Part shown: in pieces, positions 7,262-14,847 of the stretch | Position numbering within the stretch: position 1 is the stretch's first letter | Layout: each line of letters starts with the position of its first letter | From: an uncultured bacterium | GTDB taxonomy: Bacteria; Verrucomicrobiota; Kiritimatiellia; RFP12; UBA1067 | Assembly (NCBI GenBank): GCA_900547945.1 | Contig: URIT01000046.1 | Location: forward strand, 1 to 21,518 | Length of the DNA stretch: 21,518 nt | Reading direction: 5' to 3' | The notes under the pieces: generated by a model | Seen by the model: only the letters and a program-made list of their open reading frames with translations | What the model was told of the DNA's origin: nothing | The model's database searches: none | Made by a program: the position numbers and the translations under genes

Positions 7262-8421
7262 AGCGCAAGAAGATCGCCATCGTCCTGAGGCTGTCCGGCG
7301 CCGCCGGGCGCAACATCCTCGCCGGCATCTTTCTCTTCCTGCGCAAGCATCCCCACTGGCAGACGCACCTGTTCCAGATGCCGGACGACTTTACGCCGGC
7401 GGCCTTCCGCATGCTGGAGGCCGAGAGATACGATGGCCTCATCGCAAGCGAACCCGGACCCGCCGAGACCTCCCGTCTGCTCGCCCGCTCGGAGATGCCC
7501 GTCGCCTTCATCGGCGACGGCGGGTTCCCGTTCTCCCGGAGACGCCGCAACATCTGCCATATCCGCAACGACGATGTCTACATCGGGCGCCAGGGCGCCC
7601 GCTTCCTCCTCTCCCTCGGCAGACGGCGGGCCTTTGGCTTCATCCCGACGACAAGCGTCCAGTACTGGAGCCGTCTCCGCCAACAGGGCTTTCTGGACGA
7701 GCTCGCCGCCCACGGCGTCGTGCCGCATATCTTCGCCTCGCCGGGCCAGGCCGGCTCCCCCGCCGACCTGGCCGCCCTCCGGGACTGGCTGACCTCCCTT
7801 CCAAAGCCCTGCGCCCTCATGGCTGCCTGGGACACGCGCGCGACCCAGGTCCTGCAGATCTGCCAGGAGGCGCGGATCAGGGTCCCGAAACAGCTCGCCC
7901 TCCTGGGCGTCGACAACGACGAACTCCTCGACGAATCGGCCACCCCGCCCCTGACCAGCATCATGCCCAACCACGAGATGTTGGGGTTCGTCGCGGCCCG
8001 CGAACTCGGCAAACTCATGGCCCGGAAGCCCGCCATGCCGTTCCTCGCGCGTCCCCTGAAGCTCGTGGAGCGCGAATCGACGGCGAGCGCCGCGCCGGCC
8101 GCGCACCTCATCGCCCGTGCGCTCGACTTCATCCACCAGAACGCCGTCAAGGGGATCACGGTCGCCGATGTCGTCAACGACCTCGGCATTTCGCGGCGGC
8201 TCGCCGATCTGCGCTTCCACGAGTACCAGGGCGAGACAATCAACGAAACAATCACGCGCGCCAAGCTCGACGCGGTCAAGAAGATGCTCTCCACGACGAC
8301 GCGCTCCATCCGCAACGTCTCGCTCGCGTGTGGCTATCCCAACACCACCTACCTCAAGGTCCTCTTCAAGAGGCGGTTCGGCATGACCATGGGCACCTTC
8401 CGGAAATCAGGTATGGTATAA
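7258..8421 (+). CDS. XylR-type AraC-family transcriptional regulator
   Basis: 387 residues, close to E. coli XylR (392). Residues about 1-275 form a LacI/periplasmic-binding-protein-like sugar sensor: it opens KKIAIVLRLSGAAGRNILAGI and includes VPKQLALLGVDND and the P-L-T-S-I motif of this fold. Residues about 282-387 are an AraC double helix-turn-helix, with ITVADVVNDLGISRRLADLRF as the first reading element and IRNVSLACGYPNTTYLKVLFKR as the second. Such proteins bind a sugar and activate or repress catabolic genes. The divergent rhamnosidase gene makes a rhamnose- or plant-glycan-derived ligand likely, but the ligand cannot be read from sequence. The start at 7258 begins the sensor fold directly; an in-frame ATG at 7150 lies upstream of the promoter. 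The stop overlaps a downstream ATG (TAATG). Confidence 0.88.
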   Translation: MKRKKIAIVLRLSGAAGRNILAGIFLFLRKHPHWQTHLFQMPDDFTPAAFRMLEAERYDGLIASEPGPAETSRLLARSEMPVAFIGDGGFPFSRRRRNICHIRNDDVYIGRQGARFLLSLGRRRAFGFIPTTSVQYWSRLRQQGFLDELAAHGVVPHIFASPGQAGSPADLAALRDWLTSLPKPCALMAAWDTRATQVLQICQEARIRVPKQLALLGVDNDELLDESATPPLTSIMPNHEMLGFVAARELGKLMARKPAMPFLARPLKLVERESTASAAPAAHLIARALDFIHQNAVKGITVADVVNDLGISRRLADLRFHEYQGETINETITRAKLDAVKKMLSTTTRSIRNVSLACGYPNTTYLKVLFKRRFGMTMGTFRKSGMV

Positions 8422-8422
8422 T
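8417..8422 (+). promoter_or_regulatory. Perfect -10 hexamer before the amidase gene
   Basis: TATAAT lies across the regulator stop codon, 10 bp before the ATG at 8433. There is no good -35 box at the proper distance. If active, the message would start near 8429-8430 and be almost leaderless. Confidence 0.3.
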
Positions 8423-8432
8423 GTGCGCCCTC

Positions 8433-9254
8433 ATGAAAATCGCCTTGACGCAACAGGAGACCGCCTGGGAAGACCCCGCCGCGAACATGCGCGCCTGTGC
8501 GCGCCTCGCCGAGGACGCCGCACGGGCCGGGGCCGCGCTCGTCGTCTTCCCCGAATTCACGCTCACGGGCTTCACGCCCCGCCCGCGCGCCTTCGCCGAC
8601 GCGCCCGGCGCCGCCCCGCAGCTCGACTTCTTCCGCGCCCTCTCCCGCCGTCTCCCCCTCGGCCTCGCCTTCGGCTGCATCCGCACCGCCGAACCGGACG
8701 CCCCGCAGAACCGCCTCGTCGTCGTCCGCAACGGCACCGTCCTTCTCGACTACGCGAAGCTCCACTCCTACTCCTTCGGCGGCGAGACGCGCGCCTATTC
8801 GCGCGGCGCGGACCTCTTCACGACCGCGTTCGAGGGCTTCACGCTCGGCGGTCTCATCTGCTACGACCTCCGCTTCCCCGAGGTCTTCCAGATCGCCGCG
8901 CGCACCGCCGACGTCCTCCTCGTCATCGGGAACTGGCCGGCGGACCGCATCGAGAACTGGTACACCCTTCTCCGCGCCCGCGCCCTTGAAACGCAGTGCT
9001 ACCTCGTTGGCGTCAACCGCGCCGGCTCGGGCGGCGGCATCGCCTACGCCCCCAGCTCGGTCGTCTTCGACCCGACAGGGCGGCGCCTCACGCCCCCCAC
9101 GCCGGACGAACTCATCCTCTGCGACCTCGACCCCCGGCGCGTCCGGGAGGTCCGCGCCGCCTTCCCCCTCCGTTCCGACCGCCGCGACGACCTCTATCCC
9201 TCCCTCGTCTGCCGCGACTACACCCTCGCGGCGACCCAGAAGACCGGCCTGTAG
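8433..9254 (+). CDS. Carbon-nitrogen hydrolase (nitrilase superfamily, omega-amidase/YafV-like)
   Basis: 273 residues. The Glu-Lys-Cys catalytic triad is visible: Glu41 in VVFPEF, Lys109 in DYAKLH and Cys143 in GLICYDLRFPEVF. The positions nearly match those of E. coli YafV. The ICYDLRFPE signature places it with omega-amidases of the Nit2/YafV branch, which hydrolyse alpha-keto acid amides or similar small amides in the cytoplasm; the exact substrate is unknown. Two starts are possible. The ATG at 8421 overlaps the upstream stop (TAATG). The ATG at 8433 is preferred because the family usually starts directly with MKIAL and because a TATAAT hexamer would yield a transcript beginning after 8421. 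It may also be cotranscribed with the regulator. Its 3' end overlaps the opposite-strand methyltransferase gene by 37 bp. Confidence 0.9.
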   Translation: MKIALTQQETAWEDPAANMRACARLAEDAARAGAALVVFPEFTLTGFTPRPRAFADAPGAAPQLDFFRALSRRLPLGLAFGCIRTAEPDAPQNRLVVVRNGTVLLDYAKLHSYSFGGETRAYSRGADLFTTAFEGFTLGGLICYDLRFPEVFQIAARTADVLLVIGNWPADRIENWYTLLRARALETQCYLVGVNRAGSGGGIAYAPSSVVFDPTGRRLTPPTPDELILCDLDPRRVREVRAAFPLRSDRRDDLYPSLVCRDYTLAATQKTGL

Positions 9255-9961
9255 GTGAGCGGCACGCCCTGCGCATCCCGCAGCGCCTCGTAGCGCGCGA
9301 GGAAGCGCCGCGTCTCCCGATACCCGCCCAGCGCGGGCGTCAGCACGCCCGTCCGCTTGAGGTGCCGCAGCGCGTCGAGCGCCGACGGGAAGGAGAGGCG
9401 CACCGACCGGGCCTCGAAACGCCGCACCGCGAACCCGCCCGCCTCCAGCATCGCCCGCCAGCGTGCGTCCGTCGGGCACGCGAGCGGCTGTCCGCCGCAT
9501 CGCTCCAACTCGACGAGGTTACCCGCCGAGAAGGTCGCGGCGGCGAAGAGCCCGCCCTTCGGCAGCGCGGCGGCGACCACGCGGAAGAGCCGCGCCGGGT
9601 CGCGCAGCCACTGGAGGCAGGACGCGGAAAGGACAAGGTCGGCGGGCGGCAGAGCCTCCAGCGCATCCAGGTCCGCGCGCCGGAACGTCGCCTGCGGCAG
9701 ATCCGCAAAGAAGTCCGCACACGTCTCGACAAGATCCACGAGCAACAGCGCGTCGCACGCAAACGTCCGCAGGAACGCCCGCGTGAGGAAGCCCGTCCCG
9801 CAGCCCAGCTCGACGACGCGCGGGAAGGACGGGCGGGCGGCTTCCGCGCGCAGGGCCTCCACGAGCGCATCGGCCGTCTGGCGCTGGACGACGGCCTCGT
9901 CCGGATAGGTGGCGAAGTGGCGCGCGAACCGCCGCGCCGTGGCTGTGGTGTCGGTCTTCAT
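9218..9961 (-). CDS. bioC: BioC-like SAM-dependent methyltransferase (possible malonyl-ACP O-methyltransferase)
   Basis: 247 residues, like E. coli BioC (251). It begins FARHFATYPDEAVVQRQTADAL, the BioC-type helix before the Rossmann fold. SAM motif I VVELGCGTGFLTRAF follows at about 48-62. The motif IV region DLVLSASCLQWLRDP has the SxxQW pattern of BioC, and GGLFAAATFSAGNLVEL matches the strand after it. BioC methylates malonyl-ACP to start pimeloyl synthesis for biotin. No other biotin gene is in the window, so the role rests on sequence resemblance alone and another class I methyltransferase is possible. The start at 9961 lacks a Shine-Dalgarno sequence. A TAGAAT hexamer lies 14 bp upstream, and the secreted-protein gene ends 44 bp upstream on the same strand. 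Confidence 0.72.
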   Translation of the reverse strand: MKTDTTATARRFARHFATYPDEAVVQRQTADALVEALRAEAARPSFPRVVELGCGTGFLTRAFLRTFACDALLLVDLVETCADFFADLPQATFRRADLDALEALPPADLVLSASCLQWLRDPARLFRVVAAALPKGGLFAAATFSAGNLVELERCGGQPLACPTDARWRAMLEAGGFAVRRFEARSVRLSFPSALDALRHLKRTGVLTPALGGYRETRRFLARYEALRDAQGVPLTYRPVFWVAARV

Positions 9962-9975
9962 GTCAAAGGCCGGAC

Positions 9976-9981
9976 ATTCTA
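9976..9981 (-). promoter_or_regulatory. Possible -10 box of the methyltransferase gene
   Basis: TAGAAT on the minus strand is followed by 14 bp to the ATG, implying a leader of about 7 nt. No acceptable -35 box is seen, so the gene may instead be read through from the gene ending at 10006. Confidence 0.25.
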
Positions 9982-10005
9982 CCACAAATTCCCGCCTGGC
10001 CCCCT

Positions 10006-13000
10006 TCAGCGGATGAGCAGGAAGAGGCCCTGGGGCGTTGTGTCCTCGAACGACAGGCTGTCGAACTCGTACTGGACGAGCCGGGGCGCGACCGTGTAGT
10101 GCGCCATCGCGAGCGGTCCCACGTAGACGTTCGCCGCGCGCGCAAGCTCCTGCGTCCGCGCGTAGACGTACGAACCGTCGTCCGACATGAACGACAGGAC
10201 GAAACGGTCGTTGCCCGCCTCCAGCCGTTCGCGCGTGGCGCGTACCGTGAACGGCGGGTTGCCGAGCGAGCCAAGGCCGTGGTCTGCCGCTTCCACGCCG
10301 AAGAGCGAGACGATGTTGAAGGCATCCCCCAGCGTCACGTCGCCGTAGCCGCACAGCCTGTTCGCGCCGTTCAAGCCCGCGTAGAACACGAAGCCGGACG
10401 CATCCGCCGCCTTGAGGGAGGAACGCACCATCACGCCCACGCGCGTATGCCCCGCCACCGCCCCGCCGACGCCCGTCACGCGGAACGAGCATTCGAACGG
10501 CGCCTTCCCGGCCGCGCGGTAGAGGAACGTCCCGCTGTCCGACCCGCCCCACATGTCGCCCCCGGAGGCGGCCATGCGCCACCGTCCCTCCGCCGTGCCG
10601 CGCACGAACGCGGCACCCGGCGCGGAGCCGATCTGGATGAAGCGCCAGCCGTCCGGGTACGTGAGCGCCCCCGCATCCTGGAGGGATTGCGGCTCCAACC
10701 CCGATGCGGACTTCCAGACGACCTGCGCCGCGCACGCCGCCCGGCTTGTCGGCAGGTATTCCACGTACACGTCGTGCGGTCCGGCGGCGAGCGTCTGCGG
10801 TACGTTGGCAGACCACCCTTCCCCGTCCACCCACAGGTTGAGCATGCCCTCCGCCGTCGTCGCGGCCGTGTAGGTCTCCGTCATCGGCACGTAGAGGCGT
10901 CCCCGCGCCAGAAGGCGCGGACGCTCGCCCGCCTCGGCCGGCACGTCCGCCGCCGTCCACTTCCACGCAAGCGGATCGCACGCCCGCTCCGCCACGAACG
11001 TCTCCTCGGCGTTCCCGGCGGGCTTGTCGTCCGCCGCGCGCGTAAAGGCCACGCGCCCCGTGCCGGATGCGACGCCGGCCGTGTCCACGGGAATGAACTC
11101 GGCGCCCCGGAGCGTGGGATTCTCATTGCCCCGCACCACGTCGAGGCGAATGGAGCCGTCCAGCGCGGGACGCACCACGTCCTCCACCACCACGGGACGG
11201 TAGAACTCGCCTCCGGCCAGCTTGAGCACGTCGATGCCCTTTAGCGCGGCAGGGATGCTGCGGTTGACGGCCACGGAGAAGACGCGCGTGCCGATGTTGG
11301 CACCCGTCCAGTTCTCCAGCAGGTGCAGACGCAGGCGATACGTCTGCGCGGCATCGAAGCCGGGGAAGAAGAACCGGTACGTCTGCTTATCGGTCTGCCC
11401 CTCTCGGGCGAAGATGCCCGTCTGGTAGATGAGGTCCGGCGCCTGGTCCGGCACGGCGCCCTGCTTGACCATGAACGCGGAGGTCTGGTCGGGCGACTGC
11501 TCAAAGCCCTCCGTGTGACCCGTGCGGTAGGGCGCGTCGTTCACCCAGCCCTCCGGCGTCTGGTCGGCGTACTTCTCCGTGAAGTTGACGCGCAGGGGCG
11601 CCGCGAGGGAACGGTCCCCGCGTGCGCCGCGCAGCCACGGCGACCACGCGCCGACCTGCTCCCCGGCCTCCGCACGCACGCGGTACCACCGGCTCCCGTC
11701 CGCCGGAACCGCGAAGTCCATGAAACCCGTCACGGGCACGCCCCGCGCAAGAACCGTCCCGTCCGTCGCCGCATCCGGCTCCGCCGCCGTGTCCAGATAC
11801 TGGATCGTGTACGTGTTCTGCGCATGGCGCGTTTCGGGCACGATGCGCACGCCCTCCGTGAACGCCGTCAGGACGGGCGCGGGCGGTACCGCCTCGAACG
11901 GCTCATCGTCCCGCGCGAACACCTCCAGCGCGCAGACCGTAATGCCATACGGATAGGACGAGGCGGCGTTCCGCGCGAACGACACCGCCAGCGTGCCATG
12001 TTCGTCCGCCGCCGCCGCGAGGTCCCGGTACGCCACGCCGCCGCGCCGCCGTCCGGCGGCCGCCAGGGCATCCCACGTCGTCATGTGGGTCCCGTTCGTC
12101 GCGATGTCGATCGGGCGCGTCTTTCCGTCCTTCGCCGCATCCCAGTCCGTCTCCACCACGTGCGTACGGAACGTGTAGACCGCGTTCGCCGTGAGGTTCG
12201 AGAACGCGAAGTCCAGCGCCTTGGTCGTCCCCAGCGTGCGGTAGATGCCCGCCGCCGTTACATAGCGTCCGTCCATGCCGTACAGCGTTCCGTTGTACGA
12301 CGTCGCCTCGAAATTCGAGGCCAGCGCCGCGCGCGCCGGGACGAACCACGCGCAGGGTTCCGTTCCGCCCACGTTGACCGCGTACCGCATGCGCCGCGCC
12401 ACACCGTACGTGGCCACCGGACCCGTCGCCGTGCCGAGTCCGTTGGACGACACGACGCGGAAGCGCGTCTCCGCCGCCGCGTCCACCACCACGGCGGCGT
12501 TCGTCTCCACCGTCGCCGCCACGGTCTCCCACGTCGCGTCGTTCGCGCCCGTCTGCCGCTCGACGTAGTAGGCCAGCGTGTCCCGCGTGGGCCGCCACAC
12601 AAGCGACGGCCCCTCCGCGCCCACCACAAAGTCCTGCCACGTAACCGCGCCGGGCCGGTTCGTCCCCGCCAGCGTCACGACGTTCAGGGCGGACTGGTCC
12701 ATCACCCTCGGAAACGCCAGCGAAATCTTTCCGTCCGTCCCGGCGGACACGTCGAACGAGACTTTTCCGACAATCCCCTTTCCGCCCGCGACGACGAACG
12801 GCGACAGCACGATATCCTGTCCTTCCGCGTCCTTCAGGTTCACGCCGTTGACGCGGACCTTCTGGGACCGCGCGCCACCCTTCTCGTGCCACGGCTCGTT
12901 CACGTAGACGTCCATCCGGTAGACCGCACCCGGCGTGAGGTTCGGGAACACGAACTCGTCCGGGCTGCGCTTTTCGCCGGGATGTACGTACCCCGTGCGG

Positions 13001-13263
13001 ACAAAGGCGTTGGTGGGCAGGCTCGCCAGATCTTCCGTCGACAGCCGCGACGTATCCGGCACGGCATCGGATTTTGAAGTCGTGTTGGATGAATCCGCGT
13101 AGGTGTTCAGCTGCCACTGGGCGCGGAACGGAAATGCCGGCGCCGGGCTGGCCTCCTTGTTCAGGCAGTACATCCCGGCCACGCGCCCGCGCACGGGTTC
13201 GTCCGCCGTCCCCGCGAGAACGCCCATCGCCAGCACGCCAAGCGCCACCGTCATCTTGCCCAT
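10006..13263 (-). CDS. Large secreted multidomain protein: malectin-like, FN3-like, PA14 and concanavalin-like modules
   Basis: 1085 residues with a short signal peptide (VALGVLAMGVLAGTA). Modules by inspection: malectin-like about 25-190; fibronectin III-like about 216-289; malectin-like about 293-448 (opens YAVNVGG); FN3-like about 461-538; the clearest malectin-like domain about 557-726 (opens LRVNFTE, with YRLRLHLLENW and GTRVFSVAVN); PA14-like about 759-862 (RLYVPMTETYTAATTAEGMLNLWVDG); and a C-terminal concanavalin/DUF1349-like sandwich about 868-1085 (RVGVMVRSS, SGFVFYAG). All are glycan-binding or adhesion folds and no catalytic domain is recognised. The protein probably binds polysaccharide at the cell surface or in the medium; no anchor or sorting signal is evident. 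The start at 13263 is the first ATG before the signal peptide, with AAAGGA and GAGG upstream. It has its own promoter. Confidence 0.7.
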   Translation of the reverse strand: MGKMTVALGVLAMGVLAGTADEPVRGRVAGMYCLNKEASPAPAFPFRAQWQLNTYADSSNTTSKSDAVPDTSRLSTEDLASLPTNAFVRTGYVHPGEKRSPDEFVFPNLTPGAVYRMDVYVNEPWHEKGGARSQKVRVNGVNLKDAEGQDIVLSPFVVAGGKGIVGKVSFDVSAGTDGKISLAFPRVMDQSALNVVTLAGTNRPGAVTWQDFVVGAEGPSLVWRPTRDTLAYYVERQTGANDATWETVAATVETNAAVVVDAAAETRFRVVSSNGLGTATGPVATYGVARRMRYAVNVGGTEPCAWFVPARAALASNFEATSYNGTLYGMDGRYVTAAGIYRTLGTTKALDFAFSNLTANAVYTFRTHVVETDWDAAKDGKTRPIDIATNGTHMTTWDALAAAGRRRGGVAYRDLAAAADEHGTLAVSFARNAASSYPYGITVCALEVFARDDEPFEAVPPAPVLTAFTEGVRIVPETRHAQNTYTIQYLDTAAEPDAATDGTVLARGVPVTGFMDFAVPADGSRWYRVRAEAGEQVGAWSPWLRGARGDRSLAAPLRVNFTEKYADQTPEGWVNDAPYRTGHTEGFEQSPDQTSAFMVKQGAVPDQAPDLIYQTGIFAREGQTDKQTYRFFFPGFDAAQTYRLRLHLLENWTGANIGTRVFSVAVNRSIPAALKGIDVLKLAGGEFYRPVVVEDVVRPALDGSIRLDVVRGNENPTLRGAEFIPVDTAGVASGTGRVAFTRAADDKPAGNAEETFVAERACDPLAWKWTAADVPAEAGERPRLLARGRLYVPMTETYTAATTAEGMLNLWVDGEGWSANVPQTLAAGPHDVYVEYLPTSRAACAAQVVWKSASGLEPQSLQDAGALTYPDGWRFIQIGSAPGAAFVRGTAEGRWRMAASGGDMWGGSDSGTFLYRAAGKAPFECSFRVTGVGGAVAGHTRVGVMVRSSLKAADASGFVFYAGLNGANRLCGYGDVTLGDAFNIVSLFGVEAADHGLGSLGNPPFTVRATRERLEAGNDRFVLSFMSDDGSYVYARTQELARAANVYVGPLAMAHYTVAPRLVQYEFDSLSFEDTTPQGLFLLIR

Positions 13264-13314
13264 ACGCCTCTTTTTCCTTTCGTTCGAGAACCTTGTTTGC
13301 AGAATTTTCAAGCA

Positions 13315-13342
13315 AGTGTATCATGTACCCTCCGCCTGTCAA
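13315..13342 (-). promoter_or_regulatory. Sigma70 promoter of the large secreted protein
   Basis: On the minus strand a perfect TTGACA (13337-13342), a 16-bp spacer and TACACT (13315-13320). The predicted start is near 13308, giving a leader of about 45 nt with AAAGGA and GAGG before the ATG. Confidence 0.65.
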
Positions 13343-13376
13343 GAGGCCGTGCAACGCCGCGTCCGCGCGGGAACGA

Positions 13377-13446
13377 GGCCCTCCCCGGGAGGGACGCGCT
13401 TGTCGCGTCCGCGTCCCGTTCGGCCGCAGCAAGCTGCGGCCCTCCC
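13377..13446. repeat. Cluster of three GC-rich hairpins with conserved spacer
   Basis: Three consecutive perfect inverted repeats: CCCTCCC/GGGAGGG (13379-13393, 1-nt centre), GGACGCG/CGCGTCC (13392-13410, 5-nt loop) and GGCCGCAGC/GCTGCGGCC (13422-13441, 2-nt loop). GGCCCTCCC occurs at both ends (about 13377-13385 and 13438-13446) and also at bases 3-11. The cluster lies between two divergent promoters. It looks like a dispersed palindromic element rather than a terminator. Confidence 0.7.
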
Positions 13447-13506
13447 GTGTGTTCATGCCTCCTGTTCGCCGACACCTGTAAAGCCCCCCGGAACCCCAGA
13501 ACCGGA

Positions 13507-13535
13507 TTGACAGGTCCCTGCGGAATGGATAGAAT
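13507..13535 (+). promoter_or_regulatory. Strong sigma70 promoter of the EHD-like GTPase (leaderless)
   Basis: Perfect TTGACA (13507-13512), an exact 17-bp spacer and TAGAAT (13530-13535). Seven bases later is the ATG at 13543, so the predicted transcription start coincides with the start codon. ATGs at 13525 and 13534 lie within or before the -10 and would not be on this transcript. Confidence 0.7.
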
Positions 13536-13542
13536 GGCGTCG

Positions 13543-14847
13543 ATGAAATTCGAGGAAACCATTCAGGACGCCTACCGACGGTACGCGCCGCTAGCGCAGC
13601 GTTTCTACTACACGTTCTCCCGGCCCACCGTCACGGTGGGCGGCGCCCCGTGCGCGCTCTTTCTGGGCAACCACTCGTCGGGGAAGTCCTCGCTCGTCAA
13701 CTGGGTGCTGGGCGGCGACGTGCAGGACACGGGCGTCGCGCCCACGGACGACGGCTTCACCGTGATCCTCTACGGCGAGCGGGAGGAGGACGTCTGCGGC
13801 CCCGCCGCGCTCATGCGCCTCCCAGGGGAGTTCCAGACGCTCCAGACGCTGGGACCGATGTTCCTCCAGCACCTCAAGGTCAAGGTGCGTCCGCTCGCGC
13901 CCCTGAAGCAGCTCGTCTTCATCGACAGCCCCGGCATGATCGACGCCGCCCAGGGCACCGTCGCGCGCGACTACGACTTCCACGGCGCCGTCCGGCAGTT
14001 CGCGGAGCGCGCCGACACCGTCTTCTTCCTCTTCGACCCCGACAAGCCTGGGACGACGGGCGAGACGATGGACGTCTTCGCGCGTTCCCTGCGCGGGCTC
14101 GAATTCAAGGTGCGCGTACTCCTCAACAAGTGCGACATGTTCGCGAGCCTCTACGACTTCGCCCGCACCTACGGCACGGTTTGCTGGAACCTCGCGCGCG
14201 TGCTGCACACGAAGGACCTTCCGAAGATCTACACGATGTACACGGGGCCCGCGCGCACCCCCGCGCGACCGGGCATGGACTTCTCGGATTTCGACCGCCA
14301 CCGGGCCGAGTTCCAGGCGATTCTCTCGAACGGCCCCTCCCGCCGGGCCGATGCCATCCGCGCGGCCGCCTACTCCGACTTCACCGGCCTCGCGATCCGC
14401 ATGGCCGTCGTCGGCGAGGCCGCGCGACGTCTGCGGAAGGCCGCCCTCCAGACGCTCGGCACGGGGCTTCTCGTGGCCGCCGCCGCCGGGTGCGCGACGG
14501 GCTTCGCCTGCCTCCGCCTGACGACGGCGGGCAGCTGGGTCTCCGGCACGGCGGGCGCGCTGACGGGCGGCCTCGTCCTCTACGCGGCCTTCCAGTTCAA
14601 CCGCCTCTGCCGGCATCTGCTCCGCAAGCGCCTCGCGGGCGCGGTCGACGACATCTATGCCGACGTCTACCGGCGCGAGACGGCGGTGGGGCGGCAGGAC
14701 GACCTGCGGCAGACCTGGGACGTCCTCCGCGACGAGACGGCCTCGGTCATCCTCTCCGCGCCGCTTTCAATCCCCTGGTTCGCGGGCCGGACGCGCCGCA
14801 GACTGGAAGCCCTCGCCGCCAACCTGCTCGCCGCGAAGACGGCCTAG
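13543..14847 (+). CDS. Dynamin-superfamily GTPase, EHD-like, with C-terminal transmembrane hairpin
   Basis: 434 residues. All GTPase motifs are present: P-loop GNHSSGKS (42-49), switch threonine in APTDD (Thr68), DSPG (128-131) and NKCD (195-198). The stretches YDFHGAVRQFAERAD (144-158), LFDPDK and YGTVCWNL (210-217) match the signature regions of eukaryotic EHD ATPases (YDF...wFAERAD, FDaHK, YGaLMWsL) better than ordinary bacterial dynamins. Two hydrophobic segments (about 303-325 and 332-352) form a likely membrane hairpin, followed by a helical tail. EHD proteins tubulate and cut membranes, so a membrane-remodelling role is likely but unproven here. The EF-hand-bearing EH domain of the eukaryotic proteins is absent. 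The start at 13543 follows from the promoter; 13525 and 13534 are alternatives. The stop shares a CTAG with the convergent gene. Confidence 0.82.
   Translation: MKFEETIQDAYRRYAPLAQRFYYTFSRPTVTVGGAPCALFLGNHSSGKSSLVNWVLGGDVQDTGVAPTDDGFTVILYGEREEDVCGPAALMRLPGEFQTLQTLGPMFLQHLKVKVRPLAPLKQLVFIDSPGMIDAAQGTVARDYDFHGAVRQFAERADTVFFLFDPDKPGTTGETMDVFARSLRGLEFKVRVLLNKCDMFASLYDFARTYGTVCWNLARVLHTKDLPKIYTMYTGPARTPARPGMDFSDFDRHRAEFQAILSNGPSRRADAIRAAAYSDFTGLAIRMAVVGEAARRLRKAALQTLGTGLLVAAAAGCATGFACLRLTTAGSWVSGTAGALTGGLVLYAAFQFNRLCRHLLRKRLAGAVDDIYADVYRRETAVGRQDDLRQTWDVLRDETASVILSAPLSIPWFAGRTRRRLEALAANLLAAKTA

Noticed and set aside
13297..13542. N-terminal extension of the GTPase to 13297
   Set aside because: The extension is coded by the hairpin repeat cluster and the divergent promoter region. 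A perfect promoter places the transcript start at 13543.
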